This document shows positions 1 to 8,436 of a stretch of 64,000 nt of DNA, piece after piece. This DNA is from Polaribacter sp. NJDZ03 (GTDB lineage Bacteria; Bacteroidota; Bacteroidia; Flavobacteriales; Flavobacteriaceae): NCBI RefSeq assembly GCF_019263805.1, contig NZ_CP079195.1, positions 3,087,001 through 3,151,000 of the forward strand, read 5' to 3'. The first letter of the stretch is position 1, and each line of letters starts with the position of its first letter. Both the position numbers and the translations under genes were made by a program. The notes under the pieces were generated by a model. The model saw nothing but the letters and a program-made list of their open reading frames with translations. It did no database searches and was not told the origin of the DNA.

Positions 1-1520
1 CTCAGTGCTACTTCTGTATTAATAATTGTTTTTTCTGAAGGATTGTATGCAGATTGTACAATAAATAATTGCGATTTCGTAGGTGGATTTAAACGAATAA
101 TAGGATTGTAATTCCCTTGGTTTGTGCCTACAAACAAAAAGATATTACCAATTGCTGTGGTTTCATCTAAAACATAATCTCCTAAATTGCTACCAACATT
201 AGAAAAAGTTACCGTGTATAATTCATCTGTTGCGTTGTTGGAATATTCAAAAATTTCTTCACTTCCATTAAGTACTTTTTTATACAAGATTTTATTTTCA
301 TTAAAAGCATCTTCGTAGGCACTTTCTGCAATCATTAAATCGGTATTGTTACCAGCACTTTCTAAGATTCGTTTTTGTTCGTCTGTTAAATTTTGTTGTA
401 TTGGTTGGTTTTTGGCATCATTTTCAGAATAAAAATAACCAGCGATACTAAATTTATCGCCTTCGTAAGAAGCTTCATCATAGGTTATAAAACGAGTATA
501 GTTTCTTTCTGAATATTGAAAATCAATTTTAATTCTCATATCATTAGTAATTGGGTATGTGGTATTGAATTCTATTTCCCCAAGATTATAATCTATAGTA
601 TATTCATTTTCATCTCCGCGTTTAATTTGAATTCCATTGATAAACACCTTCTCGCTACCTTCAATAATTAAAATGGCACTTTCATTATTAGTACCTAAAA
701 TTTTATAGGGACCTTGATTTCCTTCTACACTCGTAATATTATAAGAACTAAATTGTCCTCTTACCACAGCTCCAGAAGCAGCAACTTTAAAGTTGTCGTT
801 TAGTTGCGCTTCTATCAATAAGCCAGAAACTTGTTTGGTAAATGGCAAGAAATAACTTTTGGTGTTTTGTAGTGAAATATCACCAGCTTTTACACGCCAA
901 TTATCCGTAAACATTTCAATAAAAATACGATCGAAATCGGTGATATTTTGTGAATATCCGTTTTCTTGAATCGGAATATTGGTGTCAAAAATATTGGCTC
1001 TTAACGTAACGTCTTTAGAGAGTTTACCCGATATTTCTAAATCTAAAGCTGAGTTTGTAACTGCATTTTGATTGTTACCCGATGTAATTCCTCTCGTTAT
1101 AAATCCTTTAGTTTGTAAACCATCAAATAATTTGATGTCCGATGCTTTTTTGTTGGTAGTTAAACTGTATAATTTACCGGTATTTGTACCATTTGGAAGT
1201 ATAAACTTTTCATCAAAAGGAGTATAAATTTTGGTAATAAAATCGGGAAGTCTAAAATATTCAACTGTAATTTCTGTGTGTTTTGCTGAATTGATAATTA
1301 AAACGGCATTGCTAAAATCGATAGTATATTCAGAAAAAGGAATTTCCTTAGAAAAAGCATCGATTACTTTAAATTTCTCTGGGTTTAAAGCCACAGAATC
1401 TAATTGAATAGTGTCTTTTTCAATCAAATATTTCTGTATTCTAAAATCTTTAGATACAGTTTGAGACTGGATTGAGAATCCAATAAAAAGTAAAAAGAAG
1501 AAGAGAATTCTTTGAATCAT
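1..1520 (-). CDS. Large outer-membrane-type protein, 5' part only (runs off window start)
   Basis: An uninterrupted frame reads from an ATG at 1518-1520 to base 1, giving about 506 residues of an incomplete protein. The start MIQRILFFFLLFIGF followed by a SQ junction is a clear signal peptide. The body is rich in alternating polar and hydrophobic strands with segments such as GFITRGITSGNNQNAV, RIFIEMFTDNW and YTIDYNLGEIEFNT. These resemble a conserved large flavobacterial outer-membrane or periplasmic beta-strand protein of unknown role; I recall the pattern but cannot name a family. Export to the cell envelope is well supported and the function is not. The ATG is the first in frame and directly precedes the signal peptide. 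Confidence 0.75.
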   Translation of the reverse strand, partial: MIQRILFFFLLFIGFSIQSQTVSKDFRIQKYLIEKDTIQLDSVALNPEKFKVIDAFSKEIPFSEYTIDFSNAVLIINSAKHTEITVEYFRLPDFITKIYTPFDEKFILPNGTNTGKLYSLTTNKKASDIKLFDGLQTKGFITRGITSGNNQNAVTNSALDLEISGKLSKDVTLRANIFDTNIPIQENGYSQNITDFDRIFIEMFTDNWRVKAGDISLQNTKSYFLPFTKQVSGLLIEAQLNDNFKVAASGAVVRGQFSSYNITSVEGNQGPYKILGTNNESAILIIEGSEKVFINGIQIKRGDENEYTIDYNLGEIEFNTTYPITNDMRIKIDFQYSERNYTRFITYDEASYEGDKFSIAGYFYSENDAKNQPIQQNLTDEQKRILESAGNNTDLMIAESAYEDAFNENKILYKKVLNGSEEIFEYSNNATDELYTVTFSNVGSNLGDYVLDETTAIGNIFLFVGTNQGNYNPIIRLNPPTKSQLFIVQSAYNPSEKTIINTEVAL

Positions 1521-1576
1521 AAAAAACTATATGTTCTAAACGTAAAAATATGTTTTTTAATGTTTGAATAATAAAA

Positions 1577-2056
1577 TTAGAACAGCGATTGCTGTTTTAC
1601 AGGGTTTTCGTGTGCCAATAACCATTTTTTACGCCAAATTCCGCCAGCATAACCTGTTAAGGAACCATCAGATCCTATAACTCTATGACAGGGAATGATA
1701 ATCCAAATTGGATTTTTACCATTTGCAGAAGCCACTGCTCTTATGGCTTTTACATCTCCTAAAGCTTTGCTTTGTTCTAAATAGGTTCTGGTTTTATTAT
1801 AAGGAATATTTAATAATTCGTCCCACACTTTTTTTTGGAAATCGGTTCCTTGTGGATTCAATTTTAAATCGAAATTACTTCTTTTACCAGAAAAATATTG
1901 GTCTAATTGAGTGACACATTCTTGTAAACATTCAGGAACTTCTTTTGATGTAGATACGTCTTCATTTAAAACAGCAACAGATTGAATGCCGTTTTCGTTT
2001 CCTACAATTTTTGCGGTTCCTAATGGTGTTTTGTAGTATGTGGTTTGTAAGCTCAA
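1577..2056 (-). CDS. ogt: Methylated-DNA--[protein]-cysteine S-methyltransferase
   Basis: Removes methyl groups from O6-methylguanine (and O4-methylthymine) by irreversible transfer to its own cysteine, a suicide DNA-repair reaction. The protein is 159 residues, normal for Ogt. It has the active-site motif IPCHRVI at about 121-127 (acceptor Cys123) and the recognition-helix segment RAVASANGKNP at about 106-116. The short N-terminal domain typical of Ogt is present. It lies 56 bp downstream of the truncated outer-membrane gene's start region and is read on the same strand, so it may be a separate upstream unit. No anomaly was seen. Confidence 0.95.
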   Translation of the reverse strand: MSLQTTYYKTPLGTAKIVGNENGIQSVAVLNEDVSTSKEVPECLQECVTQLDQYFSGKRSNFDLKLNPQGTDFQKKVWDELLNIPYNKTRTYLEQSKALGDVKAIRAVASANGKNPIWIIIPCHRVIGSDGSLTGYAGGIWRKKWLLAHENPVKQQSLF

Positions 2057-2162
2057 TGAATATTTTTTTTGTAAATCTAAAGTTGGTAGTCTATAGATTT
2101 AAAAATAAATCTAATTCTTACATTGTTTTGTATTTATAATGGATGCTTTTACATATTTCTGA

Positions 2163-2281
2163 GTTTGGCTAAAGCCTTTGGCAATTCAAAATATTATAAA
2201 CTTTATGGATATCAATTTTTTAATTGCCTATGGATTTATCCATAGGTAAATAAAAGATATCAACTTCGGCTTTAGCCAAAC
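2163..2281. repeat. REP/MITE-like inverted-repeat element in an intergenic gap
   Basis: The 290-bp gap between tatD-family and ogt genes holds a symmetric structure. Perfect 14-bp terminal inverted repeats GTTTGGCTAAAGCC (2163-2176) and its complement (2268-2281) enclose a central 9-bp inverted repeat, CCTATGGAT / ATCCATAGG (2227-2235 and 2238-2246). Elements built this way (a GGCTAAAGCC-type end plus an inner hairpin) are a familiar non-coding repeat class in Flavobacteria. It could also act as a terminator for the TatD gene. No ORF lies inside it. Confidence 0.65.
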
Positions 2282-2346
2282 CTTACTTTATTCTGATTTA
2301 TTCTTTTACTTAAAATTTATTGTAAATACTCTAAATGAATACCAAT

Positions 2347-3111
2347 TTAAATACCAAAAACATCTTTAGAATTCTGAGTAGTAATTGCTGCAATTTCATC
2401 AAAAGAAAGTCCATAAATATCTACCAATTTATCAACAATGTTGGTTAAATAAGCGCTTTCATTTCTTTTTCCTCTGTATGGAGTTGGTGCTAAATAAGGC
2501 GCATCGGTTTCTAAAACAATGTGTTTTATGTCAATTTCATTCAGAAATTTATCAATTTTACCATTTTTAAACGTAGAAACACCACCAATTCCTAATTTCA
2601 TATTGTAAGAAATAGCCTGTTTTGCTTGTTCTAAAGTTCCTGTAAAACAGTGAAAAATCCCTCTTAAATCATCTCCTTTTTCAGATTCTAAGACTTCAAA
2701 AACTTCATCAAAAGCATTTCTACAGTGAATATTAATTGGCATCTTTTTTTCTTTTGCCCATTGAATTTGTGTTCTAAAAGCATCTTGCTGTTGTGTTAAA
2801 AAAGTTTTATCCCAATACAAATCCATTCCGATTTCGCCAATAGCATAAAATTTCTTTTCATCAATCCATTTTTTAACATGCGCTAGTTCTTCTAAATAGT
2901 TTTCTTTAACAGAAGTAGGGTGTAAGCCCATCATTAAAAAAACATCATTTGGATAGTCTTTTTCTAATTGAAACATTTTATCTGTATACGTAGAATCTAT
3001 CGCAGGGATGAAAAAACGAGTAACACCAGCCTCTTTAGCGCGTTGCATCATTTCTGATTGGTCTTCTTTAAACTGACTAGAATATAAATGGGTGTGTGTA
3101 TCTGTAATCAT
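2347..3111 (-). CDS. TatD family metal-dependent hydrolase (DNase)
   Basis: This is a TIM-barrel amidohydrolase-superfamily protein of 254 residues, the usual TatD length. It opens with the metal-binding TDTHTHL motif (His6 and His8), has GEIGMDLYW in mid-protein carrying the conserved Glu, INIHCRNAFDE and GIFHCFTGT with further metal histidines, and LETDAPYLAP near residue 200 with the catalytic Asp. TatD proteins are 3'-5' exonucleases with proposed roles in DNA repair or turnover; the substrate in this organism is unknown. It is divergent from the helicase gene, with about 100 bp between the two preferred starts. Confidence 0.92.
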   Translation of the reverse strand: MITDTHTHLYSSQFKEDQSEMMQRAKEAGVTRFFIPAIDSTYTDKMFQLEKDYPNDVFLMMGLHPTSVKENYLEELAHVKKWIDEKKFYAIGEIGMDLYWDKTFLTQQQDAFRTQIQWAKEKKMPINIHCRNAFDEVFEVLESEKGDDLRGIFHCFTGTLEQAKQAISYNMKLGIGGVSTFKNGKIDKFLNEIDIKHIVLETDAPYLAPTPYRGKRNESAYLTNIVDKLVDIYGLSFDEIAAITTQNSKDVFGI

Positions 3112-3165
3112 GTTGTGTAAAATTTCAGCTGCAAAACTACAAATTATTCTTAGTGAAAAGGGCTA

Positions 3166-3195
3166 TTGTTTAGCGTTTTATAAAACGTACCTTTG
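3166..3195 (+). promoter_or_regulatory. Predicted Bacteroidota promoter for the DEAD-box helicase gene
   Basis: A TTG at 3166-3168 and TACCTTTG at 3188-3195 are separated by 19 bp, matching the flavobacterial TTG / TAnnTTTG consensus and spacing. The box ends 16 bp before the ATG at 3212, which supports that start over upstream in-frame codons. Confidence 0.6.
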
Positions 3196-3211
3196 CAGAA
3201 AAATATTAAGA

Positions 3212-4570
3212 ATGACTTTTCAAGATTTAGGAATCTCTAATCAATTACAATATGCTATTGATGACTTGGGGTATGTGAACCCAACGCCAATACAAGAACA
3301 AGCATTTTCTGTTGTAAGATCAGGGAAAGATGTAGTAGGAATTGCGCAAACAGGTACCGGTAAAACTTTTGCCTACATGATGCCTATTTTGCAAGATTTA
3401 CCATATTCTACACAAAAACATCCAAGAGTATTGATTCTAGTGCCAACTCGTGAGTTGGTTTTACAGGTGGTTGAACAGATAGCGCAATTATCTAAATATA
3501 TTAATACACGTGTTTTAGGTGTATATGGTGGAGCAAACATCAATACCCAAAAACAGTCAATTTTACAAGGGCAAGATATTATTGTGGCAACTCCTGGTCG
3601 TTTATACGATTTGGCGTTAAGCAATGCTTTAAAATTAAAATCTATTCAGAAATTGGTAATTGATGAAGTAGATGTAATGTTAGATTTAGGGTTTCGTTTT
3701 CAGTTGATGAATATTTTTGATGTGATTCCTGCAAGAAGACAAAACGTTTTGTTTTCTGCAACTATGACGGAAGATGTAGATGCATTAATTTACGATTTCT
3801 TTAAAAATCCAGAAAAAATATCTGTTGCCGTAAGTGGAACGCCACTAGATAATATTGAGCAAGTTTCTTATAATATACCTAACTTTTTTACCAAAGTTAA
3901 TTTGTTACATGAGCTTTTATCAGATAAAGAAACTTATAATAAAGTATTAATTTTTGTTGGTTTTAAGAGAACTGCAGATTTATTATTTAAACATTTACAA
4001 GAAGTGTTTAATGATGAAATGTGTGTGATTCACTCTAATAAAACTCAGAATTACAGAATACGTTCTATTAGACAATTTGATGAAGGCAAGAATAGAATCT
4101 TATTAGCGACCGATGTAATGGCACGTGGTTTAGATTTTGATAATGTTTCTCATGTTATCAATTTTGATACACCAGAGTTTCCAGAAAACTATATGCATAG
4201 AATTGGTAGAACTGGTCGTGCTGAAAGAGCAGGGAAAACGATTCTTTTTTCTACTCCAAAAGAGCAAGAAACAAAAGAAAGTATTGAGAAGTTAATGGAT
4301 TATGAGATTCCGGTTTTAGAAATCCCAGAAGACGTTAAGATTTCTGATTTATTAACGGAAGATGAGCGTCCAAGAGAAGATCAAGGTATTTCTAAAAATA
4401 GAACTTCTTTAGAATATGTACCTGGAGCTGCATTTCATGAAAAGAGTGAAAAAAATAGCCAAGTAAATTTAGGAGGTTCTTACAGACGAGAAATTGCTGC
4501 AAAATATAAGAAACCAAAAACAAGAGGAGATAAAAACTATAACAAGCATAACAAGAAAAAGAAAAAATAA
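3212..4570 (+). CDS. DEAD/DEAH-box ATP-dependent RNA helicase (RhlE-like)
   Basis: This is an ATP-dependent RNA-unwinding enzyme of 452 residues. Helicase motifs occur in order: Q-motif TPIQEQ at 25-30, motif I AQTGTGKT at 45-52, PTREL near 78, TPGR near 127, motif II DEVD at 151-154, SAT near 182, and the C-terminal RGLDFD and HRIGRTGR motifs. The tail is basic and lysine-rich, as in RhlE-type proteins that contact RNA. Motif II reads DEVD where the family has DEAD; the acidic pair is kept. I start the gene at 3212 because upstream in-frame codons would overlap the divergent TatD gene and precede the promoter box. It is coupled to the next gene by a 1-nt TAATG overlap. Confidence 0.95.
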   Translation: MTFQDLGISNQLQYAIDDLGYVNPTPIQEQAFSVVRSGKDVVGIAQTGTGKTFAYMMPILQDLPYSTQKHPRVLILVPTRELVLQVVEQIAQLSKYINTRVLGVYGGANINTQKQSILQGQDIIVATPGRLYDLALSNALKLKSIQKLVIDEVDVMLDLGFRFQLMNIFDVIPARRQNVLFSATMTEDVDALIYDFFKNPEKISVAVSGTPLDNIEQVSYNIPNFFTKVNLLHELLSDKETYNKVLIFVGFKRTADLLFKHLQEVFNDEMCVIHSNKTQNYRIRSIRQFDEGKNRILLATDVMARGLDFDNVSHVINFDTPEFPENYMHRIGRTGRAERAGKTILFSTPKEQETKESIEKLMDYEIPVLEIPEDVKISDLLTEDERPREDQGISKNRTSLEYVPGAAFHEKSEKNSQVNLGGSYRREIAAKYKKPKTRGDKNYNKHNKKKKK

Positions 4571-4935
4571 TGCAGATTTTAACAGCACAAGAATTGCATA
4601 ATTTGGCAATGAACATTGTTGGTAAGAAGCTTACAAAAATGGGGTATGAATTTCAGGCTATAAACAGTCAGTTAAAAAGACATCCCCAATTTGTGTTATT
4701 TAAAAAGGGAGAACCTACTATTTTTGTCTTGGTAAAGGCAAGTAATAATATTCAAAATCCGAATGAATATGATACTATTTGGATGGAGACTTTTAAAAAT
4801 CACGCTAAAAAACAAAATGCCAAAGTTTGGTTTGCTGGCGTAGGAATTGCCAACGCAGAAAGTGTTGAAAGTCCTGTTTTTAAAGACCAACCTTATTACG
4901 AGGCTTTTGATGATTTTATTAAGATCTTGGAGTAG
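4570..4935 (+). CDS. Conserved small cytoplasmic protein of unknown function
   Basis: A 121-residue protein whose ATG overlaps the helicase stop by one base, so it is probably translationally coupled. It lacks a signal peptide or membrane segment. The segments PQFVLFKKGEPTIFVLVKA and AKVWFAGVGIANAES form an alternating helix/strand pattern of a small soluble alpha/beta fold, somewhat like a restriction-endonuclease-like core, but I see no clear catalytic motif. Similar short flavobacterial proteins are sometimes labelled as NADH:quinone reductase pieces; nothing in this sequence supports that. Coupling to an RNA helicase is the only functional hint. Confidence 0.8.
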   Translation: MQILTAQELHNLAMNIVGKKLTKMGYEFQAINSQLKRHPQFVLFKKGEPTIFVLVKASNNIQNPNEYDTIWMETFKNHAKKQNAKVWFAGVGIANAESVESPVFKDQPYYEAFDDFIKILE

Positions 4936-5032
4936 GTTGGTTGGACGGTTATTTATAAGCTTTGTTTAAGTAGTGAATTTCGTAAATTGGCTAAAACTAG
5001 CAATTAATTTTACACGGTGTTGTAAAACGTTT

Positions 5033-6156
5033 TTATTTAAATAGTTTTGTATATTCTCTAAATAAATATATTTTTCCTCTTTTAGCTCCTGTTATTTCTG
5101 TTAATATTTCAAGCTTTTCTAGTTCATCTATCAGTTTATAAACCGAAGGCGAGGAAAGGTTTGTTAATTCTTTCACTTTTTGAGCATCTATAATTGGTTT
5201 TTGAAATAAATGATTCAAAATAAGCTGAGCATTATGTGATCTACTTCCTAACGTTTGAAGTTTAGTTTCAACCTCTTTTTGTAGTTTTAATATACTATCA
5301 AATGTATTTATTCCGCTTTTAGTTGTTTCTATAACACCAACTAAGAAAAATTTAAACCATTGACTTAAATCATCTTTTTCTCTAACCTTTGTGAGGTTAT
5401 CATAATATAAAATTCTATTTCTTTCAAAAAAGTCTGAAAGATATAAAATTGGTTTTTTAAGTATTCCTTTTTCTACTAAATATAAAGTAATCATTAGTCG
5501 TCCAACCCTTCCGTTTCCATCTAAAAATGGATGGATTGTTTCAAATTGATAATGGATTAATGCTATTTTAAGTAAATCAGGAAAAAATGATTCAGAATTA
5601 TGTGCGAATTTTTCTAAATCTCCCATATATTCATTGATACTAGAATGAATCGGAGGAATGAAAGTAGCATCATTAATACTTGCTCCACCTATCCAATTCT
5701 GGCTACTTCTAAATTCTCCAGGCAGCTTGTGTTTCCCTCTAACACCTTATAATAGTATTTTATGAGTTTCTCTAATTAATCTTGAGGAAAATGGTAATTT
5801 TTCGAGATTTTTTATAGCAGAGTTTAAAGCCTCTATATAATTCTGTACTTCTTCCCAATCTCCCTTTTTTCATCATTTACATCTTCTTTATTTAATAGTG
5901 CATCTTCAATATTCGTTTTTGTTCCTTCTATTTTACTAGATTGAGTTGCTTCTTTTAAGACGTACATACTGATAAATAAGTCAATATTTGGAATATATTC
6001 CGAATACATATCGAGTCTTCCTAGTTGTCTATCCGCTTGACTTAAAAGGTTTAATACCTCCATGTCTTCAATTCCCCATTGTTGATTTATCTTATTAGGT
6101 TGGAAACTTTTATAAGTTCCTTGATTTATGCGATTTCCAGACTTGAATGTTTTCAT
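5033..6156 (-). pseudogene. Fic-family protein (AMPylase-type), disrupted by a frameshift and a nonsense codon
   Basis: Two in-frame pieces and the DNA between them form one Fic gene of about 370 codons. The N-terminal piece (from 6156) carries the inhibitory-helix pattern SSKIEG (Ser/Thr-x3-Glu-Gly, residues 73-78), so the parent was autoinhibited. The C-terminal piece has the catalytic motif HPFLDGNGRVGR and a winged-helix tail. Lesion 1: the A-run opposite 5865-5870 is one base short, ending the first frame; restoring one A gives DEKKGDWEEVQNYIEALNSA. Lesion 2: a TAA at 5747-5749 interrupts HKILL/GVRGKHKLPGEF. Fic proteins transfer AMP to proteins; this copy should be inactive. A single sequencing error could explain the first lesion but not the second. 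Confidence 0.85.
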
Positions 6157-6323
6157 TATATTTAGGTATAAAACTTAAACAAAGATATTTGTTATTTAAT
6201 AATTATACAAATAAGTTAACTAACGACTTTCTTTAATTAACTTTTTAAGCATATACTTAATTAGTGAGTAAGCTTATTTAATGTTTAGATCTTAATTGAT
6301 ATTGATGATTTTTATGTTTTATA

Positions 6324-6343
6324 TCAGAAGTGAAACGAAGTTA
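6324..6343 (+). repeat. Direct repeat, copy 1 (3' side of the DUF4139 gene)
   Basis: TCAGAAGTGAAACGAAGTTA is identical to 8315-8334. Similarity extends on both sides through T-rich sequence to roughly 40 bp. The pair brackets the DUF4139 gene. Confidence 0.75.
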
Positions 6344-6373
6344 GCTGTTTTTTTGCCTTAAATGTGTACGATT

Positions 6374-8251
6374 CTACTCTAATATTATCGTTTTATTTTT
6401 CGGGTATTTAACCAAGTATCTTAAAATAAAACTTTTACTTTCGTTTGGTGCAATTGTAAATTCCCATTTTATTTCTCCAGATTCAGGTGTTTTTTTCGCC
6501 CCTGAGATTTCTGAAACTTCAATTTTTATTTCGTCGTTTGTCGAAACCGGAACTTGGTCATATATCACCATATTGATTTGTTGTGATTTATTGTTTTTTA
6601 CATCAATATTCCATCCTCTAGATTCTTCTTTTTTACTACCCATAAAATTCTTCGAGATAAACTCTTTAACTTTCTCTCTTTTTACACTTACATTTTTATC
6701 CCTACCAAGAGATATTTGCAAAGTATCGGTAGCATATCTAACATCTAACAATGTTTTACCAATATAAGTACCTTCAAAAAAGATGTTTGCTTCACCCTCT
6801 AATAAATTATATTGCTCCCAATTAGATATGTTCGCTATTAAGAAAGCATCCTTGTCAATTTTAGGCACAGCGTAATATTGATAGAATGCAGATAAATTAT
6901 ACGTATCAATATCAACCGAATAACTTTTATTATCAGATTTTATGGTGTAAGGAGTTTTTATTTCAAAGTTTACGGTGGTCTGGTTTTCTGTTTGAACAGT
7001 TGGTACAGGCAAACTACTTGCTCCTCGAATATTAAGCCCAGAAACTGTGCCTTGAAGAGCTTTCGTTATAGATTTACTTTTACGAGCAGTTCCGTATCCT
7101 ATTAAAACGACTTCATCTAATGTTGCTGAATCTTCTTCTAACATTATATTTAATACTTCACTTTGAATAGGTTTTGTCTGACTGATAAATCCTAAATAAG
7201 AAAAAACCAAAGAACTTTCATTATTAGGAATTGTTATTGAGTATTTACCATCAAAATCTGTTGATGTTCCTATTGTGGTTCCTTTTATTAACACCGTAGC
7301 ACCTGGTAGCGGATCGTTGTTTTGATCTAATACAACTCCTGATACTTCATTAGTAGCTCTATTGTAAACAGGAGGACGCGTGTTGTAATTTAAAAAATAG
7401 GTTTTAAGTTCTGGCGCAACTCCAGATACATTAGGATTTGCAGACGATAGGTTTAATTTTACATTATCCCAACTGACCTTTGTATCTTGTTTAATATTTG
7501 CCTTGTAAATAAGCTGAACAGGCTCGTTTACGTTCTTTGCTCTTATGTCATAAGTTGGAAACCAACCCGCATTTTCTACAACATACGATAATTCAAAATT
7601 TACAGTAGCATTATTTTTAGCCTCTACTTTTACCAAAATCTCACCGTTAGGAAATTCCTTTTTTCCTGATATTGTATTTATTTGATTTGATAAATCTCTA
7701 CTTTCTATAGTTAGATTTTGTAAGGTATTGTTTCTTTCAATCTCTTTAATTTTAAGTTCCTTTAGTTTAGCACCAAAAAAGATAGATGCAGCTTTTAAAT
7801 TAGTAACACTTACCTCTTGATTTTTACCTCCAATATTTCTATTTTCTTTAAGAAAAGCTAATTCTTCTGTCAATATTTGCAAATAGGTACGTTCTAATAC
7901 TATTTTATCATCAACTTCTTTAAGTTTTTTTTCTAAGTCAATTAGCTCTTGTTGTTTGTCTAATTTTTCTATAAAGTTTTGTTGATGATTTACAGCAAAA
8001 ACAGTAATATTCCCTTCCGCTTTTACTTGAATACTTTTGGCATCTATAAAAGGAGATAAATTAGAGAATTTTAATATTGTTTTACCTTGTTTTACTTCAA
8101 TCGTCTTTTTTCTTGTTATTTGAGCTCCTTCTAGAAATACAGTGACCTCATTAACATTGGTAGATACTTTTTTTTCAACTATTTCTTGAGAATGCGTATT
8201 GCTAAAAAATAAGCAAAGAGCAATTAGTAAGGGAAATTTTATTATAGTCAT
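6374..8251 (-). CDS. MuiA-like DUF4140/DUF4139 protein with an inserted carboxypeptidase-regulatory-like domain
   Basis: A secreted or periplasmic protein of 625 residues. Signal peptide MTIIKFPLLIALCLFFSNTHS; this ATG (8249-8251) is preferred over one 10 codons upstream because it begins the signal peptide. The N-terminal region (about 25-120, VTVFLEGAQITRKKTIEVKQG) is DUF4140; a coiled coil follows (about 95-200); then DUF4139 (from about 205, GWFPTYDIRAKN). Near residues 303-415 there is an insertion: a CarboxypepD_reg-like beta-sandwich (VSGVVLDQNNDPLPGATVL) plus a stretch like the start of a TonB-receptor plug (VVLIGYGTARK). DUF4139 then resumes. The family is named after a mucoidy inhibitor; its molecular role is unknown. 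Direct repeats flank the gene. Confidence 0.88.
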   Translation of the reverse strand: MTIIKFPLLIALCLFFSNTHSQEIVEKKVSTNVNEVTVFLEGAQITRKKTIEVKQGKTILKFSNLSPFIDAKSIQVKAEGNITVFAVNHQQNFIEKLDKQQELIDLEKKLKEVDDKIVLERTYLQILTEELAFLKENRNIGGKNQEVSVTNLKAASIFFGAKLKELKIKEIERNNTLQNLTIESRDLSNQINTISGKKEFPNGEILVKVEAKNNATVNFELSYVVENAGWFPTYDIRAKNVNEPVQLIYKANIKQDTKVSWDNVKLNLSSANPNVSGVAPELKTYFLNYNTRPPVYNRATNEVSGVVLDQNNDPLPGATVLIKGTTIGTSTDFDGKYSITIPNNESSLVFSYLGFISQTKPIQSEVLNIMLEEDSATLDEVVLIGYGTARKSKSITKALQGTVSGLNIRGASSLPVPTVQTENQTTVNFEIKTPYTIKSDNKSYSVDIDTYNLSAFYQYYAVPKIDKDAFLIANISNWEQYNLLEGEANIFFEGTYIGKTLLDVRYATDTLQISLGRDKNVSVKREKVKEFISKNFMGSKKEESRGWNIDVKNNKSQQINMVIYDQVPVSTNDEIKIEVSEISGAKKTPESGEIKWEFTIAPNESKSFILRYLVKYPKNKTIILE

Positions 8252-8314
8252 TTTATTGTTTGGTTCAGTAGTTATGTACAATTCAGTTGATATCGAACGT
8301 TTTAATATTTTATC

Positions 8315-8334
8315 TCAGAAGTGAAACGAAGTTA
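8315..8334 (+). repeat. Direct repeat, copy 2 (5' side of the DUF4139 gene)
   Basis: This 20-bp sequence is identical to 6324-6343. It lies 63 bp upstream of the DUF4139 start codon on the transcribed side and could also carry a regulatory site. Confidence 0.75.
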
Positions 8335-8373
8335 CCGTATTTTTTTAACAAATTAAAATTTGCTTTTACATAA

Positions 8374-8399
8374 AAAACCACCTCATTAGAGATGGTTTT
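8374..8399 (-). terminator. Rho-independent terminator of the SDR gene
   Basis: An 11-bp stem AAAACCACCTC / GAGATGGTTTT (one G-U pair) with a 4-nt loop lies 38 bp past the SDR stop. A/T runs on both sides mean it could work in both directions. It is nearly the same sequence as the terminator at 9194-9220. Confidence 0.8.
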
Positions 8400-8436
8400 T
8401 ATGTTATTTAAATATGTTTTGTTCTAGAATGTTTAC

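Noticed and set aside
3092..3211. Upstream start of the DEAD-box helicase
   Set aside because: It overlaps the divergent TatD gene, lies before the promoter box and encodes no helicase-like sequence.
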